Source: Streptomyces phyllanthi (GTDB lineage: Bacteria; Actinomycetota; Actinomycetes; Streptomycetales; Streptomycetaceae). Taken from it: a stretch of DNA of 60,638 nt. The first letter of the stretch is position 1, and each line of letters starts with the position of its first letter. Of this stretch, positions 26,185-34,883 are shown one piece after another. The position numbers and the translations under genes were made by a program. Location: positions 1 through 60,638 of the forward strand of contig NZ_VJZE01000010.1 of assembly GCF_009377205.1 (NCBI RefSeq). Reading direction: 5' to 3'. Under the pieces are notes generated by a model. That model was given only the letters and a program-made list of their open reading frames with translations. It was not told where the DNA came from and did no database searches.

Positions 26185-26535
26185 ATGTCGTACAACGCGG
26201 TGAGCGCGTCCGCGTGGAACGCCCGCTCGAACTTCCCGGTGGCCTCGTCCTTCTCCGCGCGGGTCGGCGGGCGCAGCGCGGTCATCAGCTCCAGGCTGGT
26301 GATCGACGCGGTGCCGCGTGGCGTCATTGCCCGCTGCGCGTGCGTGCCCAGGTACCGGGCGAGATCCGCGGGTGCATGGTCGGCGGCAGTTGCGGTCGTC
26401 CTTCTTGTCCCACTCCCGCGCGTCCAGCGCGTTCCAGGACGGGATGCACAGCTGCACACCGGCGATTGGACCCCTCGGGATCGCGGAAATGCGCGCCCAC
26501 GGCCCGAACCCGCGCCGGGTGAGCTGCAGGGTGCC
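26185..26535 (-). pseudogene. tap: Middle fragment of telomere-associated protein Tap
   Basis: The frame reads LQLTRRGFGPWARISAIP, VQLCIPSWNALDAREWD and, after a break near 26400, DLARYLGTHAQRAMTPRGTA, SITSLELMTALRPPTRAEKD and EATGKFERAF. These are consecutive conserved blocks of Streptomyces Tap as recalled (LTRRGFGPWARIYRP, LPWDALDARSWG, LARVLGTYAERVLTPRGSTA, LELMTALRPPTRA). It does not overlap in protein position with the fragments at 3503 and 6321, so all three could come from one original gene. No start or end survives. Confidence 0.65.
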
Positions 26536-26750
26536 TCTGCATGGCGATCATGTCGCTCGACCCCACCCGCAAGGGCCGGGCCCACTGGACCAGCCGCTGG
26601 AAGACCGCCCTGAACTCCTTCGTCTCACCTTCGACGGCTGGCGCGTGGCAGTTGTCGCAGCCGGCCGACACACGATCGCACCCAGTCGGCCCGGCCTGGG
26701 CCGTCATGCCCGGCACGGATCGCCGCACCGTCCCGACGAGCCGGGCGGGC

Positions 26751-27002
26751 TCACCCTGAGCCGGTGGCCTGATCAGCGTCGCAGCATGCGGCGATCTCCC
26801 CGGTGGCGAGCAGGCGGGTGAACTTTTGGGCGTCGAGCTTGCCCAGGAAGGGGTAGGTGGCGCCGGCGAACTGTCGGAGTCGCTGTGCGGTGGCCTGGTC
26901 CACGTCGCCTTTCGACAGCCCGGAGTTGAGGAAGAACGCACCGACGGTGAGCCTGAGCGGCAGTTGCCGCGCTGAGAAACGCCATGCCGAACCGGATGCC
27001 AC
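26751..27002 (-). pseudogene. N-terminal fragment of a DoxX-like membrane protein
   Basis: GTG 27002 is well placed behind GGGAGG. The product starts ASGSAWRFSARQLPLRLTVG and AFFLNSGLSKGDVDQATAQR, then RQFAGATYPFLGKLDAQKFT and RLLATGEIA. This resembles the first span and loop of the small DoxX-type membrane proteins common in Streptomyces. It ends after about 75 residues, before the remaining spans. The next bases on the same strand (26560-26730) read TGCDRVSAGCDNC, a motif of the DUF5131 (phage Gp37/Gp68-like) family, so two unrelated fragments are joined here. Confidence 0.45.
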
Positions 27003-27431
27003 GCCGAACCTCCCAACTCTCACCCCCACCCACCACGCCACCGGTCCGAACCATGTCAAACAGGGAGTAGTCGCCGCGTGTAGCGCGTATCCGGGCGGCT
27101 GACATCACCGCAACGCACCTCCTACACCGCCCAGACCACCCTGACTCAGACCCAGCAGTGCGAAGCCGAGCAAGCCTGCGACAGGGCCACCGCTGTTAAG
27201 GGCACACGCGGACCGCGCAACTGACGGCGATCACCCTGGATTGGAACTGCCCCTTTTGCGGGTGTTAGATGGAAAGCGTCACGAACGTGGAGACGTGCCG
27301 CAACGGCGGGCAGCCACCAGGCCTCGATGGCCTGGTCAACGGGAAGATCCGGTGCGTGACGAGCTGGCGCCGACGACGCAGCGCGCTCTTGGCCAAGTCC
27401 ATGTCTGAGCCTTCGCATGAGGAGTACTGTC
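27003..27431. other. Intergenic region without recognisable gene
   Basis: No supported reading frame, repeat or RNA gene is seen. Only the last bases matter: GAGGAG just before ATG 27432 is the ribosome site of the following esterase gene. Confidence 0.4.
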
Positions 27432-28386
27432 ATGCCTGCTGCCAGCCCGGTCGTCCTTGAGCCCGCGGCACAGGATGTTGCTGAGGCGTTCTCGAAACCG
27501 CCGTTCTTGTACGAGATGGCGCCGGCCGATGCTCGGAAGATCCTCACAGACGCACAGTCTGCCCCGGTCAGCAAGCTCCCGGTCGACGAAGAGTGGATCA
27601 CGGTCCCCTCCCGAGTGGGAGACGTCCGGGTACGCATCATCAAGCCGCAAGGCGTGCATGCTGCCGGTCATTGTGTACATGCACGGTGGAGGCTGGATCC
27701 TCGGAAACGCCGAAACCCACGACCGGCTCGTGCGCGAGCTCGCTGTCGGCGCCGGCGCGGCGCTCGCGTTCGTGGAGTACCCGAACGCGCCGGAAGCCCG
27801 CTACCCGACCGCGATTGAGCAGGGCTACGCCACCGCTCAGTGGATCACCCGAGAGGGGGCCTCCAAGGGCCTGGACGCCAGCCGCATGGCGGTGGCCGGC
27901 GAATCGGTGGGCGGCAATATGGCGGCCGCGCTGACGCTGATGGCCAAGGAACGCGGCGACGTCACCTTCGTGCAGCAGTCGATGTACTACCCGGTCACCG
28001 ACGCGGCGATGGACACCGCGTCATACGAGCAGTTCGCCACCGGCTTCTACCTCACCCGCAAGGCGATGGAGTGGTTCTGGGACGCCTATACCACCGATCC
28101 GGCACAGCGCGCCGAGATCACGGCATCGCCGAATCAGGCCAGCACCGAGCAGGTGACTGGGCTGCCGCCCGCCTATGTGTGCGTTGACGAGGCCGATGTG
28201 CTGCGCGACGAGGGAGAAGCCTACGCCGCCAAGCTCCGCTCAGCGGGCGTCCCCGTGACAACCGTGCGCTACGACGGCACCATCCACGACTTCATGCTGC
28301 TCAATGCGCTCAGCGGGACCCGAGCCACGCGAGCCGCTGTCGGCCAGGCCACCGCTTTCCTGCGCGCCGGGCTCGGAACCGGCTGA
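27432..28386 (+). pseudogene. HSL-type alpha/beta hydrolase (esterase), one frameshift
   Basis: ATG 27432 behind GAGGAG opens PAASPVVLEPAAQDVAEAFS and runs to VRVRIIKPQG; at about 27655 the frame changes and continues LPVIVYMHGGGWILGNAETH. The hormone-sensitive-lipase motif HGGGW, nucleophile elbow GESVGGN, acid region DEADVLRDEG and histidine TIHDFMLLNA are all in the second frame. Apart from the single break the length (about 317 residues) is normal. The break removes one base or a few from the loop before HGGG. It could be a real recent mutation or a sequence error. A second hydrolase gene with its own single frameshift follows 64 bp later. Confidence 0.8.
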
Positions 28387-28450
28387 GGCACCCGCAGACG
28401 AAGCCTCTCAACCAGAAGAAGATCTCCCGGGCCCGCCAGGAGGAATCGCC

Positions 28451-29333
28451 ATGACCGACGCAGGGCCAAGCGCCCCGCCCGACAGCAAGACGATCACCGA
28501 GCACGAGCTGGAGCAGTGCCGGCACGCGAACCAGACCGACCGCCAGCCAGTGGTGTTCGTCCACGGTCTGTGGCTGCTGCCCAGCAGCTGGGATCGCTGG
28601 GCGAAGCTGTTCGAGGACAACGGCTATGTAGCCCTGACCCCCGGCTGGCCGGACGACCCCGAGACGGTCGAGGAGGCCGCCGAGCACCCGGACGTGTTCG
28701 CCGGCAAGTCGATCGGCCAGGTCGCCGACCACTTCGAGACCATCATCCGCGGGCTGAATCACAAGCCGGCGATCATCGGCCACTCCACTGGCGGGCTACT
28801 GACCCAGATCCTGGCCGGGCGGGGCCTGGCCGCGGTGTCGGTGGCGATCGACCCCGCCCCCTTCCGGGGGGGTGCTGCCCCTGCCGATCTCGACCCTCAA
28901 GTCGAGCTTCCCGGTGCTCGGCAACCCGGCCAACCGCAACCGCGCGGTGCCGCTGACCTACGAGCAGTTCCGCTACGCCTTCGCCAACGCCGTCAGCGAG
29001 GACGAGGCCAAGCAGCTCTACAACACCTACGCGGTGCCGACCCCAGGCAAGCCGCTGTTCCAGGCGGCCGCAGCCAACCTCAATCCCTGGACCGAGGCCA
29101 AGGTCGACACCAAGAACCCCGACCGCGGACCGCTGCTGCTCATCTCCGGTGAGCGGGACAACACCGTCCCCTGGGCGATCGTCAACGCCTCCTACAAGCA
29201 GCAGCAAGACAACCAGGGCGTGACCGAGATCGAGAAGATCCCCGGCCGGGGGCACGCGCTGACCATAGACAGCGGCTGGCGTGATGTCGCCGACAAGGCG
29301 CTCGCGTTCGTCGGGCGGTTCGTCAAGAGCTGA
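28451..29333 (+). pseudogene. Alpha/beta hydrolase with a frameshift in a run of seven G
   Basis: ATG 28451 has an ideal AGGAGGA upstream. The first frame gives VVFVHGLWLLPSSWDRWAKL, GWPDDPETVEEA, and elbow IIGHSTGGLLTQIL, up to IDPAPFRGG. The run GGGGGGG at 28866-28872 is one base too long; with six G the frame goes on as VLPLPISTLKSSFPVLGNPA, LLLISGERDNTVPW (acid) and IPGRGHALTIDSGW (His). The family is a haloperoxidase/lipase-like hydrolase common in soil bacteria. All catalytic residues are present across the two frames. It forms a tandem with the esterase at 27432. Confidence 0.8.
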
Positions 29334-29394
29334 CACGCCACAGCAGCGTCATGGGCCACCGAACTCCTGAGACCGGATCTTGGCGCCCCCCGCT

Positions 29395-29478
29395 GTCATC
29401 ATGAACGGCCCCAGCTACCGCCCCAACAAGCGACCCAAGCGCCCTGCAGGCACTGCAGGGGCGGTCAAAGCCGGCTGA
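29395..29478 (+). pseudogene. C-terminal scrap of IstB (IS21 family)
   Basis: The sequence encodes VIMNGPSYRPNKRPKRPAGT AGAVKAG and a stop, the usual tail of Streptomyces IstB proteins. It matches the tail region of the larger IstB fragment ending at 13046. Nothing else of the element remains here. Confidence 0.7.
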
Positions 29479-29583
29479 TCTTCGCGGCAGTACGCTGCGA
29501 TGGCCACGAGCATGCACACCACCATGCACACCACCCCTGAGCGGAACGATCGACCCGGCGACACGACCAGCGCCGACCTCCGC

Positions 29584-29621
29584 GAGGCTTGGAGGACTGG
29601 CCGAGGCTTGGAGGACTGGCC
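29584..29621. repeat. Perfect 19-bp tandem duplication
   Basis: GAGGCTTGGAGGACTGGCC occurs at 29584-29602 and again at 29603-29621 with no gap. The surrounding 29479-29774 shows no supported gene, apart from a minus-strand scrap (MLLATSESMVLGSMTMPMSR, about 29700-29810) that is not recognised. Confidence 0.8.
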
Positions 29622-29774
29622 GTGTCTTCGGGCCGCCGATCCGGAGGATCTTCCGGGACGTCATTTCATCGCCCTGACGACGTGACAGCCTGCTTCAGGC
29701 GGTCAGGGACACGGGCTGCGGGGCCGTGTGGGTGCGGCGGGCGAGGCGGCGGCTCATGGGCATGGTCATCGACC

Positions 29775-30185
29775 CTAGGACCATGGACTCGCTGGTGGCC
29801 AGCAGCATCTCGTAGCCACCGACCAGATGTTGATCTGAGACAGCCGACGGTACCGGCCCGGTGTGACGGCATAGGCCACGGCGAAATGGCTGTGGAAATG
29901 TGCCTGGTCGGCGAAGCCGAGCGCGTGCGCGACACCGGCGACGGACTGGCCCCTGCGCAGTCGACGCCGCGCCTCGGACAACCAGGCCGGCAGGTGCCAG
30001 GCCTAGGGCGGGTGCCGGTGGCGCGGGTGAAACGTCCGGATCAGATGCTCCCGGGGCATCCCGGCCTCGTCGGCCAACTCGGCCGGCCGCAGCGTGCCGG
30101 ACAGATCGGCGCGGAGCCGGGCGAGCACCGCGTCGATCCGGGCGTCAGTGGGTTCAGGAGCACGTAAGCGCCGCCCTGCGGCCAC
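29775..30185 (-). pseudogene. AraC-family regulator fragment with an in-frame stop
   Basis: The frame reads DARIDAVLARLRADLSGTLR, PAELADEAGMPREHLIRTFH and, after TAG at 30003-30005, AWHLPAWLSEARRRLRRGQS, VAGVAHALGFADQAHFHSHF and VTPGRYRRLS. These are the two helix-turn-helix halves of an AraC/XylS DNA-binding domain, with the second-helix signature GFADQAHFHSHF. The ligand-binding N-terminus is not visible and the stop codon separates the two halves, so the gene is dead. Confidence 0.75.
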
Positions 30186-30288
30186 AGGCCGCGGGGGTGG
30201 CCGGATGGGGTGGAACCGTGTTCAATCACGCGAGCTTGCTGCTCGGTACGACTACGGCTTCTGAGGACACGCAGTGGTGACGTGCACC

Positions 30289-31197
30289 CTACGCCGCGTG
30301 TCGCCCTGCCCGGTACTCTCGCCCGAGAATACGTAGAGCGCCGACCACGGGCAGCTTGGACGGCCCGCGGCGCAGGGCCTCGCCCCGCTTCGCCACTGCG
30401 CGCGTGCGCAGCACCTCTACCTCGATGAGGGCCCGTACGAACGGGCGCAGGTCCAGGGCTACGCCGTCTTCCAGGCTGCGGGCCGCGGCCAGCAAGCGGT
30501 CGGCCTGTCCTGTCTGCTCACGCACGAGCTCGGCGACTTCCTTCTCCTGCCCTACCGTCGCACGGAGATCGTGCGCGCGGAGCCCGTGCCGGCCGAGTAC
30601 CTCGGCGGGGACCCCCAGGCGGTCCTGTGCCAGGTCCTCTGCCAGATCCTCAACCCAGTCCAGGCGCTGCATCGCCTCGATGAGGGACCGGCACGATTCC
30701 ACGTACGCCGCGCTGGGTGTCCGGTCGGTGAGAAGGCACGCCGTGAGCATGAAGGCCGGCAGTGAGTAGGTGTCGATGTACCGCTGCTGTTCCGACTCCG
30801 TGGCGAACCCCTGCCAGCGAGCCTCGACGTGTGCGCCGCGGAGGAACTGCTCGATGTTCTCGCTCAATTGAGGGTGCCGCGTGGTGCTGTAGAGCAGGGC
30901 TCGGAGGACCGGCTGGTCGGCGGACCGGGTTTCGATGGCCTGCCGCACTTGGGACTCCCAGTGGGCGAGCGCCGTTATGCGTTGCTCGCTGTCGCCCTGG
31001 TCGATCAGGTCGTCGGTCACGTGCATGAAAGCCACGGCCGCGATGACGTCGGGAACGATGCGCGCCGGCAGCAGCAGCCGGACCGCTGCGTACTCAGCCC
31101 GCGCGAACCTGGCGACGATCCGGCGCTGCTCCTCGTAGTCTGCGCGGTGGACGGCGTCGATTCCGGCTGCGTCCAAGGTCCGCGCCCAGCTCAGCAT
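30289..31197 (-). CDS. Squalene/phytoene synthase family protein
   Basis: The 302-residue product has the two aspartate-rich regions of head-to-head prenyl synthases: DDLIDQGDSE (about residue 62) and DWVEDLAEDLAQDRLGVP (about 180), plus RFARAEYAAVRLLLP near the start. Such enzymes join two prenyl diphosphates, to presqualene/squalene or phytoene. The exact product cannot be told. No carotenoid or hopanoid partner genes are visible, so it stands alone here. The ATG at 31197 has only a weak GGGAAA upstream. The frame is intact although both sides are broken genes. Confidence 0.85.
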   Translation of the reverse strand: MLSWARTLDAAGIDAVHRADYEEQRRIVARFARAEYAAVRLLLPARIVPDVIAAVAFMHVTDDLIDQGDSEQRITALAHWESQVRQAIETRSADQPVLRALLYSTTRHPQLSENIEQFLRGAHVEARWQGFATESEQQRYIDTYSLPAFMLTACLLTDRTPSAAYVESCRSLIEAMQRLDWVEDLAEDLAQDRLGVPAEVLGRHGLRAHDLRATVGQEKEVAELVREQTGQADRLLAAARSLEDGVALDLRPFVRALIEVEVLRTRAVAKRGEALRRGPSKLPVVGALRILGREYRAGRHAA

Positions 31198-31240
31198 GTT
31201 GATTGGTTTCCCGTCGATTGTGTCGCTGGTGTGGTGGGGT

Positions 31241-31530
31241 CTACCCGGCTGCCAGGACGCGAGCGGTCCTCAGCAGGACGCGGGGACTGGTGAGGGCCTT
31301 GGGGTGCGCCCGCATGTGGACGACGTCCATGTACGTCCGGTTGATCTCAGGATCGATGATCGACGCCTCGGTGATCCTGTCTCCGGCCCAGCGCAGCAGT
31401 GCGTACCCGCGAACTCCACCACCTCGGCATGGCCGAGTTCGAGAAGCCCGGAGACCAGATGCGGCGGGATGCAGCCGGACTGCGTCCGGGCACGATAGTC
31501 AAGATCAGCAGCGTCCACAGCGATGTACCG
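31241..31530 (-). pseudogene. C-terminal fragment of an unidentified enzyme
   Basis: In two frames the minus strand reads RYIAVDAADLDYRARTQSGC, IPPHLVSGLLELGHAEVV and then YALLRWAGDRITEASIIDPE, INRTYMDVVHMRAHPKALTS and PRVLLRTARVLAAG with a stop at 31241. The ending (INRTYMDVVHM...P..L..PRVL.R) recalls the C-termini of FAD-dependent monooxygenases, but this is not certain. It precedes the squalene/phytoene synthase gene on the same strand and may once have been in its operon. Confidence 0.35.
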
Positions 31531-31745
31531 TAGCCCCTCCCCCTGACACCACGACGCTCCGAACTATCGCGTACATCACGCCGGTGATCAGGACGACTGC
31601 GGAATCCAGGTCAGTGCCCACTCAGCCCTCGCTCAGAAATGGGTAACGGATGGGCGAGCTCCTCTGACGCCCGCGACGACTTCTCGACCTGCGTGCCGAC
31701 GACCCCGAAGGTGTGTCGGGACCGGCTGGGTCGCCGGCCTCCTCG

Positions 31746-32219
31746 TCACGGCGACGGCTCGACGAGCCGAACCGGCACCCGGTGGTCCGGCTTCCCGTCC
31801 TTGGCCAGCATCGAGTGCTCCTCGGCCACCGCGCGGTACAGCCTGATACCGGAGTCGCCCTGTACGTCGTCGACGGTCCAGACACGTCCGCCGTGCCGGA
31901 GCGAGCGCCGGGAGAAGACCTCCAGCCCCCGCTCGACACCCTCGCCCTCCACAAGCCCCGCGACGGCTGCCATGAACACTCCCTGACCTCCCCCGATCGG
32001 CACGGACGAGTCGAAGATCGCGATGCCCACCTCGGACCGCACCGTGATGTTCCGCGAGTGCGCCGCCTCCGGCGACGACACCCAGAAGAACTCCCGACAC
32101 CCCAGATGCGCGAAATAGACCGGAGTGCTCCACGGCCGTCCCTCCGCGTTGGCCGTGGCCAGCACCATGTAGAGACTCGTGTCGAGGATCCCACGCCCGT
32201 TCCCGGCGGTCGGCCTCAT
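31746..32219 (-). CDS. Pyridoxamine 5'-phosphate oxidase-family (split-barrel flavin-binding) protein
   Basis: The 157-residue product begins MRPTAGNGRGILDTSLYMVL ATANAEGRPWSTPVYFAHLG and continues FFWVSSPEAAHSRNITVRSE, the usual split-barrel fold with an A-G-P-W-x-x-P-V-Y strand pair seen in FMN- or F420-binding proteins. The reaction is not known. Its ATG lies two bases after the TGA of the gene upstream (32221), and GGAG within that gene's end serves as the ribosome site, so the two are translated together. The length is normal and the frame intact. Confidence 0.8.
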   Translation of the reverse strand: MRPTAGNGRGILDTSLYMVLATANAEGRPWSTPVYFAHLGCREFFWVSSPEAAHSRNITVRSEVGIAIFDSSVPIGGGQGVFMAAVAGLVEGEGVERGLEVFSRRSLRHGGRVWTVDDVQGDSGIRLYRAVAEEHSMLAKDGKPDHRVPVRLVEPSP

Positions 32220-32220
32220 C

Positions 32221-32679
32221 TCAACGGCTCCGTCGGTAGGTCAGCCCGAAGTCCCGCTCCCATTCCCTCGAGCCGAGCTTCGCCAGCTCCCAGGCGCCCC
32301 GGACGGTGTCGCCGTCGTCCTCGATCCGGCCGGTGAACCGCTGCTGGAAGTGCAGCGGCGAGAAGTCCGCACGCTCCCGCAGCAGCCGCCACACCTCGCC
32401 GTCGAAGGTCATCGCGTACGTCCGTACGACCCCCCGCGCGTCGAAGTAGTGCTGCGTGTACGCACCCGTCCCGAGGTCGACCGAGACGATCGCCGTGCTG
32501 TCCGGGGCAGGATCCGGGGCCTTGGTGCGCTGCACCAGGAACTGCCCGTCCAAGGTCCACTCGAACACGCTCCGCCCGACCGCCGCCGCCTCCCCACCGG
32601 CGAACTCCGCTTCCACCACCCACTCCCCGACCAGCACATCCAGCCGCCGAAGAGCCTCCTGTCGTGCCGTCGCGTCCAT
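32221..32679 (-). CDS. DUF1579-like heme-barrel-fold protein
   Basis: The 152-residue protein reads EALRRLDVLVGEWVVEAEF, VFEWTLDGQFLVQRTKAPDP, VSVDLGTGAYTQHYFDARGV and FTGRIEDDGDTVRGAWELAK, the typical beta-barrel text of the DUF1579/nitrobindin-like group (GEW at the start, DG.FL..., YFD..G). Such proteins may bind a small ligand; the ligand is unknown. ATG 32679 is chosen because GAGGAGG lies 8 bp upstream. It is directly followed by the flavin-type protein gene at 32219. Confidence 0.75.
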   Translation of the reverse strand: MDATARQEALRRLDVLVGEWVVEAEFAGGEAAAVGRSVFEWTLDGQFLVQRTKAPDPAPDSTAIVSVDLGTGAYTQHYFDARGVVRTYAMTFDGEVWRLLRERADFSPLHFQQRFTGRIEDDGDTVRGAWELAKLGSREWERDFGLTYRRSR

Positions 32680-33009
32680 CGCGAACACCTCCTCGCAGTA
32701 GGGACGGCGCCGACAGCGAGAACTCATCGGTTGCGACGCCCAGAGGATGGTTTATGGGGTTTTGGTAGATCGTCGCCGCTCGATCACACGAGACGCAACC
32801 GCCCGGCAGGCACCCAGCGGCGCATCGCGAGCGCGTCCGGCCGACGGAATCGGGCGAGCGGGATATCGCCTGGGAGCGCTGCGCTCAACGAAGATCACGC
32901 CAAAGAAAACGACGTCACAGAGGTCGTTTCGTTTGGGCCGCGAGACCTAGGCCGATGGTCCGACGCACCGCCCGATGTGTTTCATCACGGCTGCTGGTCC
33001 GATAGTGGA

Positions 33010-33414
33010 GTGAGTGATCTTGTGAACGAGCCAGGGCCAGCCGTCCGTCTGCGCTTGGCCGAGGAAAAGAACGTCTGGCTGTGCACCGTACGCCCGGATG
33101 GCTCTGCCCACGTCACGCCCGTCTGGTTCGTCTACCAGAGCTCCCGGTGGTGGATCGGTTCGGATCACAGCTCCGTCAAGGTCAGAAACATCCTCAAGGA
33201 GCCCCGCGTATCCCTGGCTTTGGAGGACGGCCGGTTTCCGGTCGTCGCCGAAGGAGACGCATTACTGATTCGTGATGGGTTCCCTCACGAGGTCGTAACC
33301 GCGTTCGAGCAGAAATACGGGTGGGATGTATCCGCTCCCACACGTCCCGGAAGCAAGCGAGTGCTGCTGGAAGTGCATGTGCGTCGGTGGCTGTTGGCTG
33401 GCACGGCCCAGTGA
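33010..33414 (+). CDS. Pyridoxamine 5'-phosphate oxidase/F420-type split-barrel protein
   Basis: The product reads VRLRLAEEKNVWLCTVRPDG, SAHVTPVWFVYQSSRWWIGS, SSVKVRNILKEPRVSLALED and GDALLIRDGFPHEVVTAFEQ, with a C-terminal VLLEVHVRRWLLAG. This fits small F420H2- or FMN-dependent proteins of actinobacteria (TVRPDGSAHVTPVWF and KVRNI motifs). The start is uncertain: GTG 33010 and GTG 33022 are both possible, with GGAG close to both. It is unrelated in orientation to the family member at 31746. A degraded IS5 tail lies 20 bp downstream. Confidence 0.8.
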   Translation: MSDLVNEPGPAVRLRLAEEKNVWLCTVRPDGSAHVTPVWFVYQSSRWWIGSDHSSVKVRNILKEPRVSLALEDGRFPVVAEGDALLIRDGFPHEVVTAFEQKYGWDVSAPTRPGSKRVLLEVHVRRWLLAGTAQ

Positions 33415-33435
33415 CGGCGGTGGCAAGAGTCAACC

Positions 33436-33546
33436 TCAAGCCATGAGCCGACAGTGACAGATGAGGGCTGCGGCGTTGCCCACGAAGGCGAGGAAGTGTT
33501 CGGCCTTGCGTTCGTGGCGGCGGTGCAGGCGGCGGCATCCGGCGAC
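33436..33546 (-). pseudogene. C-terminal scrap of an IS5-family transposase
   Basis: The minus strand encodes GCRRLHRRHERKAEHFLAFV and GNAAALICHCRLMA with a stop, the usual IS5-group ending and comparable with the element at 2071-2887. Upstream sequence to about 33820 shows no further transposase and no other gene. Confidence 0.75.
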
Positions 33547-33823
33547 CGGCCGTCAGCACCTCGAGAACACGACATTCCAGATGATCCGACCCTGTCAGAA
33601 CGCGGCAGCCGAGGCCGGCACCAGCCCAACCGCACACGCCGCGTGGTCCCGCCGGGCCTCCTCGGCATGGTCTGCTCGCCCACAGGCGTCTCCCGCGGCG
33701 GTCCGGTGTCTTCCCCGAAGACTGGAAGTGCACGGTGACAACCCTCATCGAAGCTTCAGCGTGTTCCCAAGCCTGGACGGGAAGTTCAGCATGGAAGGGG
33801 GTTCATTCGAGGCGGGGGCAGTG

Positions 33824-34786
33824 ATGCGCGAACGGACGACGAAGGCGCTGTGGTGGCTCGTCATGGGAAGCGCCTCCACCTGGGGCGCCGCCCAGGTCAC
33901 GCGCGGCGTGGAGCTGGACGGCCCGGCCGGGAGGCAGGCACTGACTGTGCTCACCATGCTGGCTGTGTCGACGCTGGGCCATCTGCCGGTTCTGGCCGTG
34001 AAGCACGGACTGCCCCGGCTGGTGCGCGTCGACGCGGTCCGCCGACACGAAGGTGCCGTCGCCTGCCTGGTCACCGTCGTCACGGTGGGCGCGGCGGTGG
34101 TGATGGCACCTCTCCTGTGGTGGCTGGCGGAGACCGTGTGCGCACTGTTGGACCTCCCCCTCCGCATCTCCGGCTTCTGGCCCTTCGTGGTGGTGGCGCT
34201 GGTCGACCTGCTCCTGGGCTTGGCCCTCACCGCGCTGCGCGGCTCGCTGACCTCGAAGGGAAGGGCCCAGGGGGCGGTCGGTCGGCTCGGTCGCCTGGCC
34301 GTGTGCTTCGGCGTGCTGTGGCTGCTGACGTCGGCGCTCGGGGGTGTCCGGCTGGAGGCCGACGAGTGGTGGCGGGCCGTCATCGCCATGGTGGTGTCGG
34401 CCGTGTTGTTCTCTTTGCTCGGCACGGGGTTCACTCTCTCCCACGACCTGGGGTGGCCGGATCTGCGCCGGCTCGTGCTCGGGGTCCTGCCGTTCCTCGC
34501 CGTGGGGTCGTTGGCCGGCGGCGCGCTGGTGCTGTGGCTGGTGTCCTGGTTCGGCACGGGGCTGCGGCCCACGCTCCACGTCTCCGGCTTCGGCACCTTC
34601 CTGTCGGCGGGTGTGATCACGGCGGTGGTGCTGTGGGCGGCGGGCCTCCCGTTCTTCCTGTACGGCCTGAAGCGCCGGGGCACTGACGCCCCTCAAGGTG
34701 GCCCGCGGCCCCTCTCGGTGCGCGCCACCGGCTTCGGCTACGTCTGGCCGAGGCCCCGGCCGACGACCCGGACCAGGACCAGGTGA
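33824..34786 (+). CDS. Integral membrane protein of unknown function
   Basis: The 320-residue product begins MRERTTKALWWLVMGSASTW and has about eight hydrophobic segments (for example QALTVLTMLAVSTLGHLPVL, VACLVTVVTVGAAVVMAPLL, FWPFVVVALVDLLLGLALTA, AVIAMVVSAVLFSLLGTGFT, LGVLPFLAVGSLAGGALVLW, GVITAVVLWAAGLPFFLYGL). It has short loops and no transporter or enzyme motif I recognise. ATG 33824 follows GGCGGGGGC; an in-frame ATG at 33791 with GGGAAG upstream would add 11 residues. The last 35 residues are Pro/Arg/Thr-rich. An IS5-type element begins 51 bp downstream. Confidence 0.65.
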   Translation: MRERTTKALWWLVMGSASTWGAAQVTRGVELDGPAGRQALTVLTMLAVSTLGHLPVLAVKHGLPRLVRVDAVRRHEGAVACLVTVVTVGAAVVMAPLLWWLAETVCALLDLPLRISGFWPFVVVALVDLLLGLALTALRGSLTSKGRAQGAVGRLGRLAVCFGVLWLLTSALGGVRLEADEWWRAVIAMVVSAVLFSLLGTGFTLSHDLGWPDLRRLVLGVLPFLAVGSLAGGALVLWLVSWFGTGLRPTLHVSGFGTFLSAGVITAVVLWAAGLPFFLYGLKRRGTDAPQGGPRPLSVRATGFGYVWPRPRPTTRTRTR

Positions 34787-34883
34787 AGCGCATCAGCGTT
34801 TCAAGCCTTTCGGGATGCCTTGTGCGGGCGCTCCCTAGGCCGTGTATCGAAAGTAGATCTTGAGCGGTGAATGATCGCGGTTC

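Noticed and set aside
26560..26730. TGCDRVSAGCDNC as evidence of a phage Gp37/Gp68-like (DUF5131) gene
   Set aside because: Only one short motif is present with no continuing domain, so it is mentioned as a scrap and not called as a gene.
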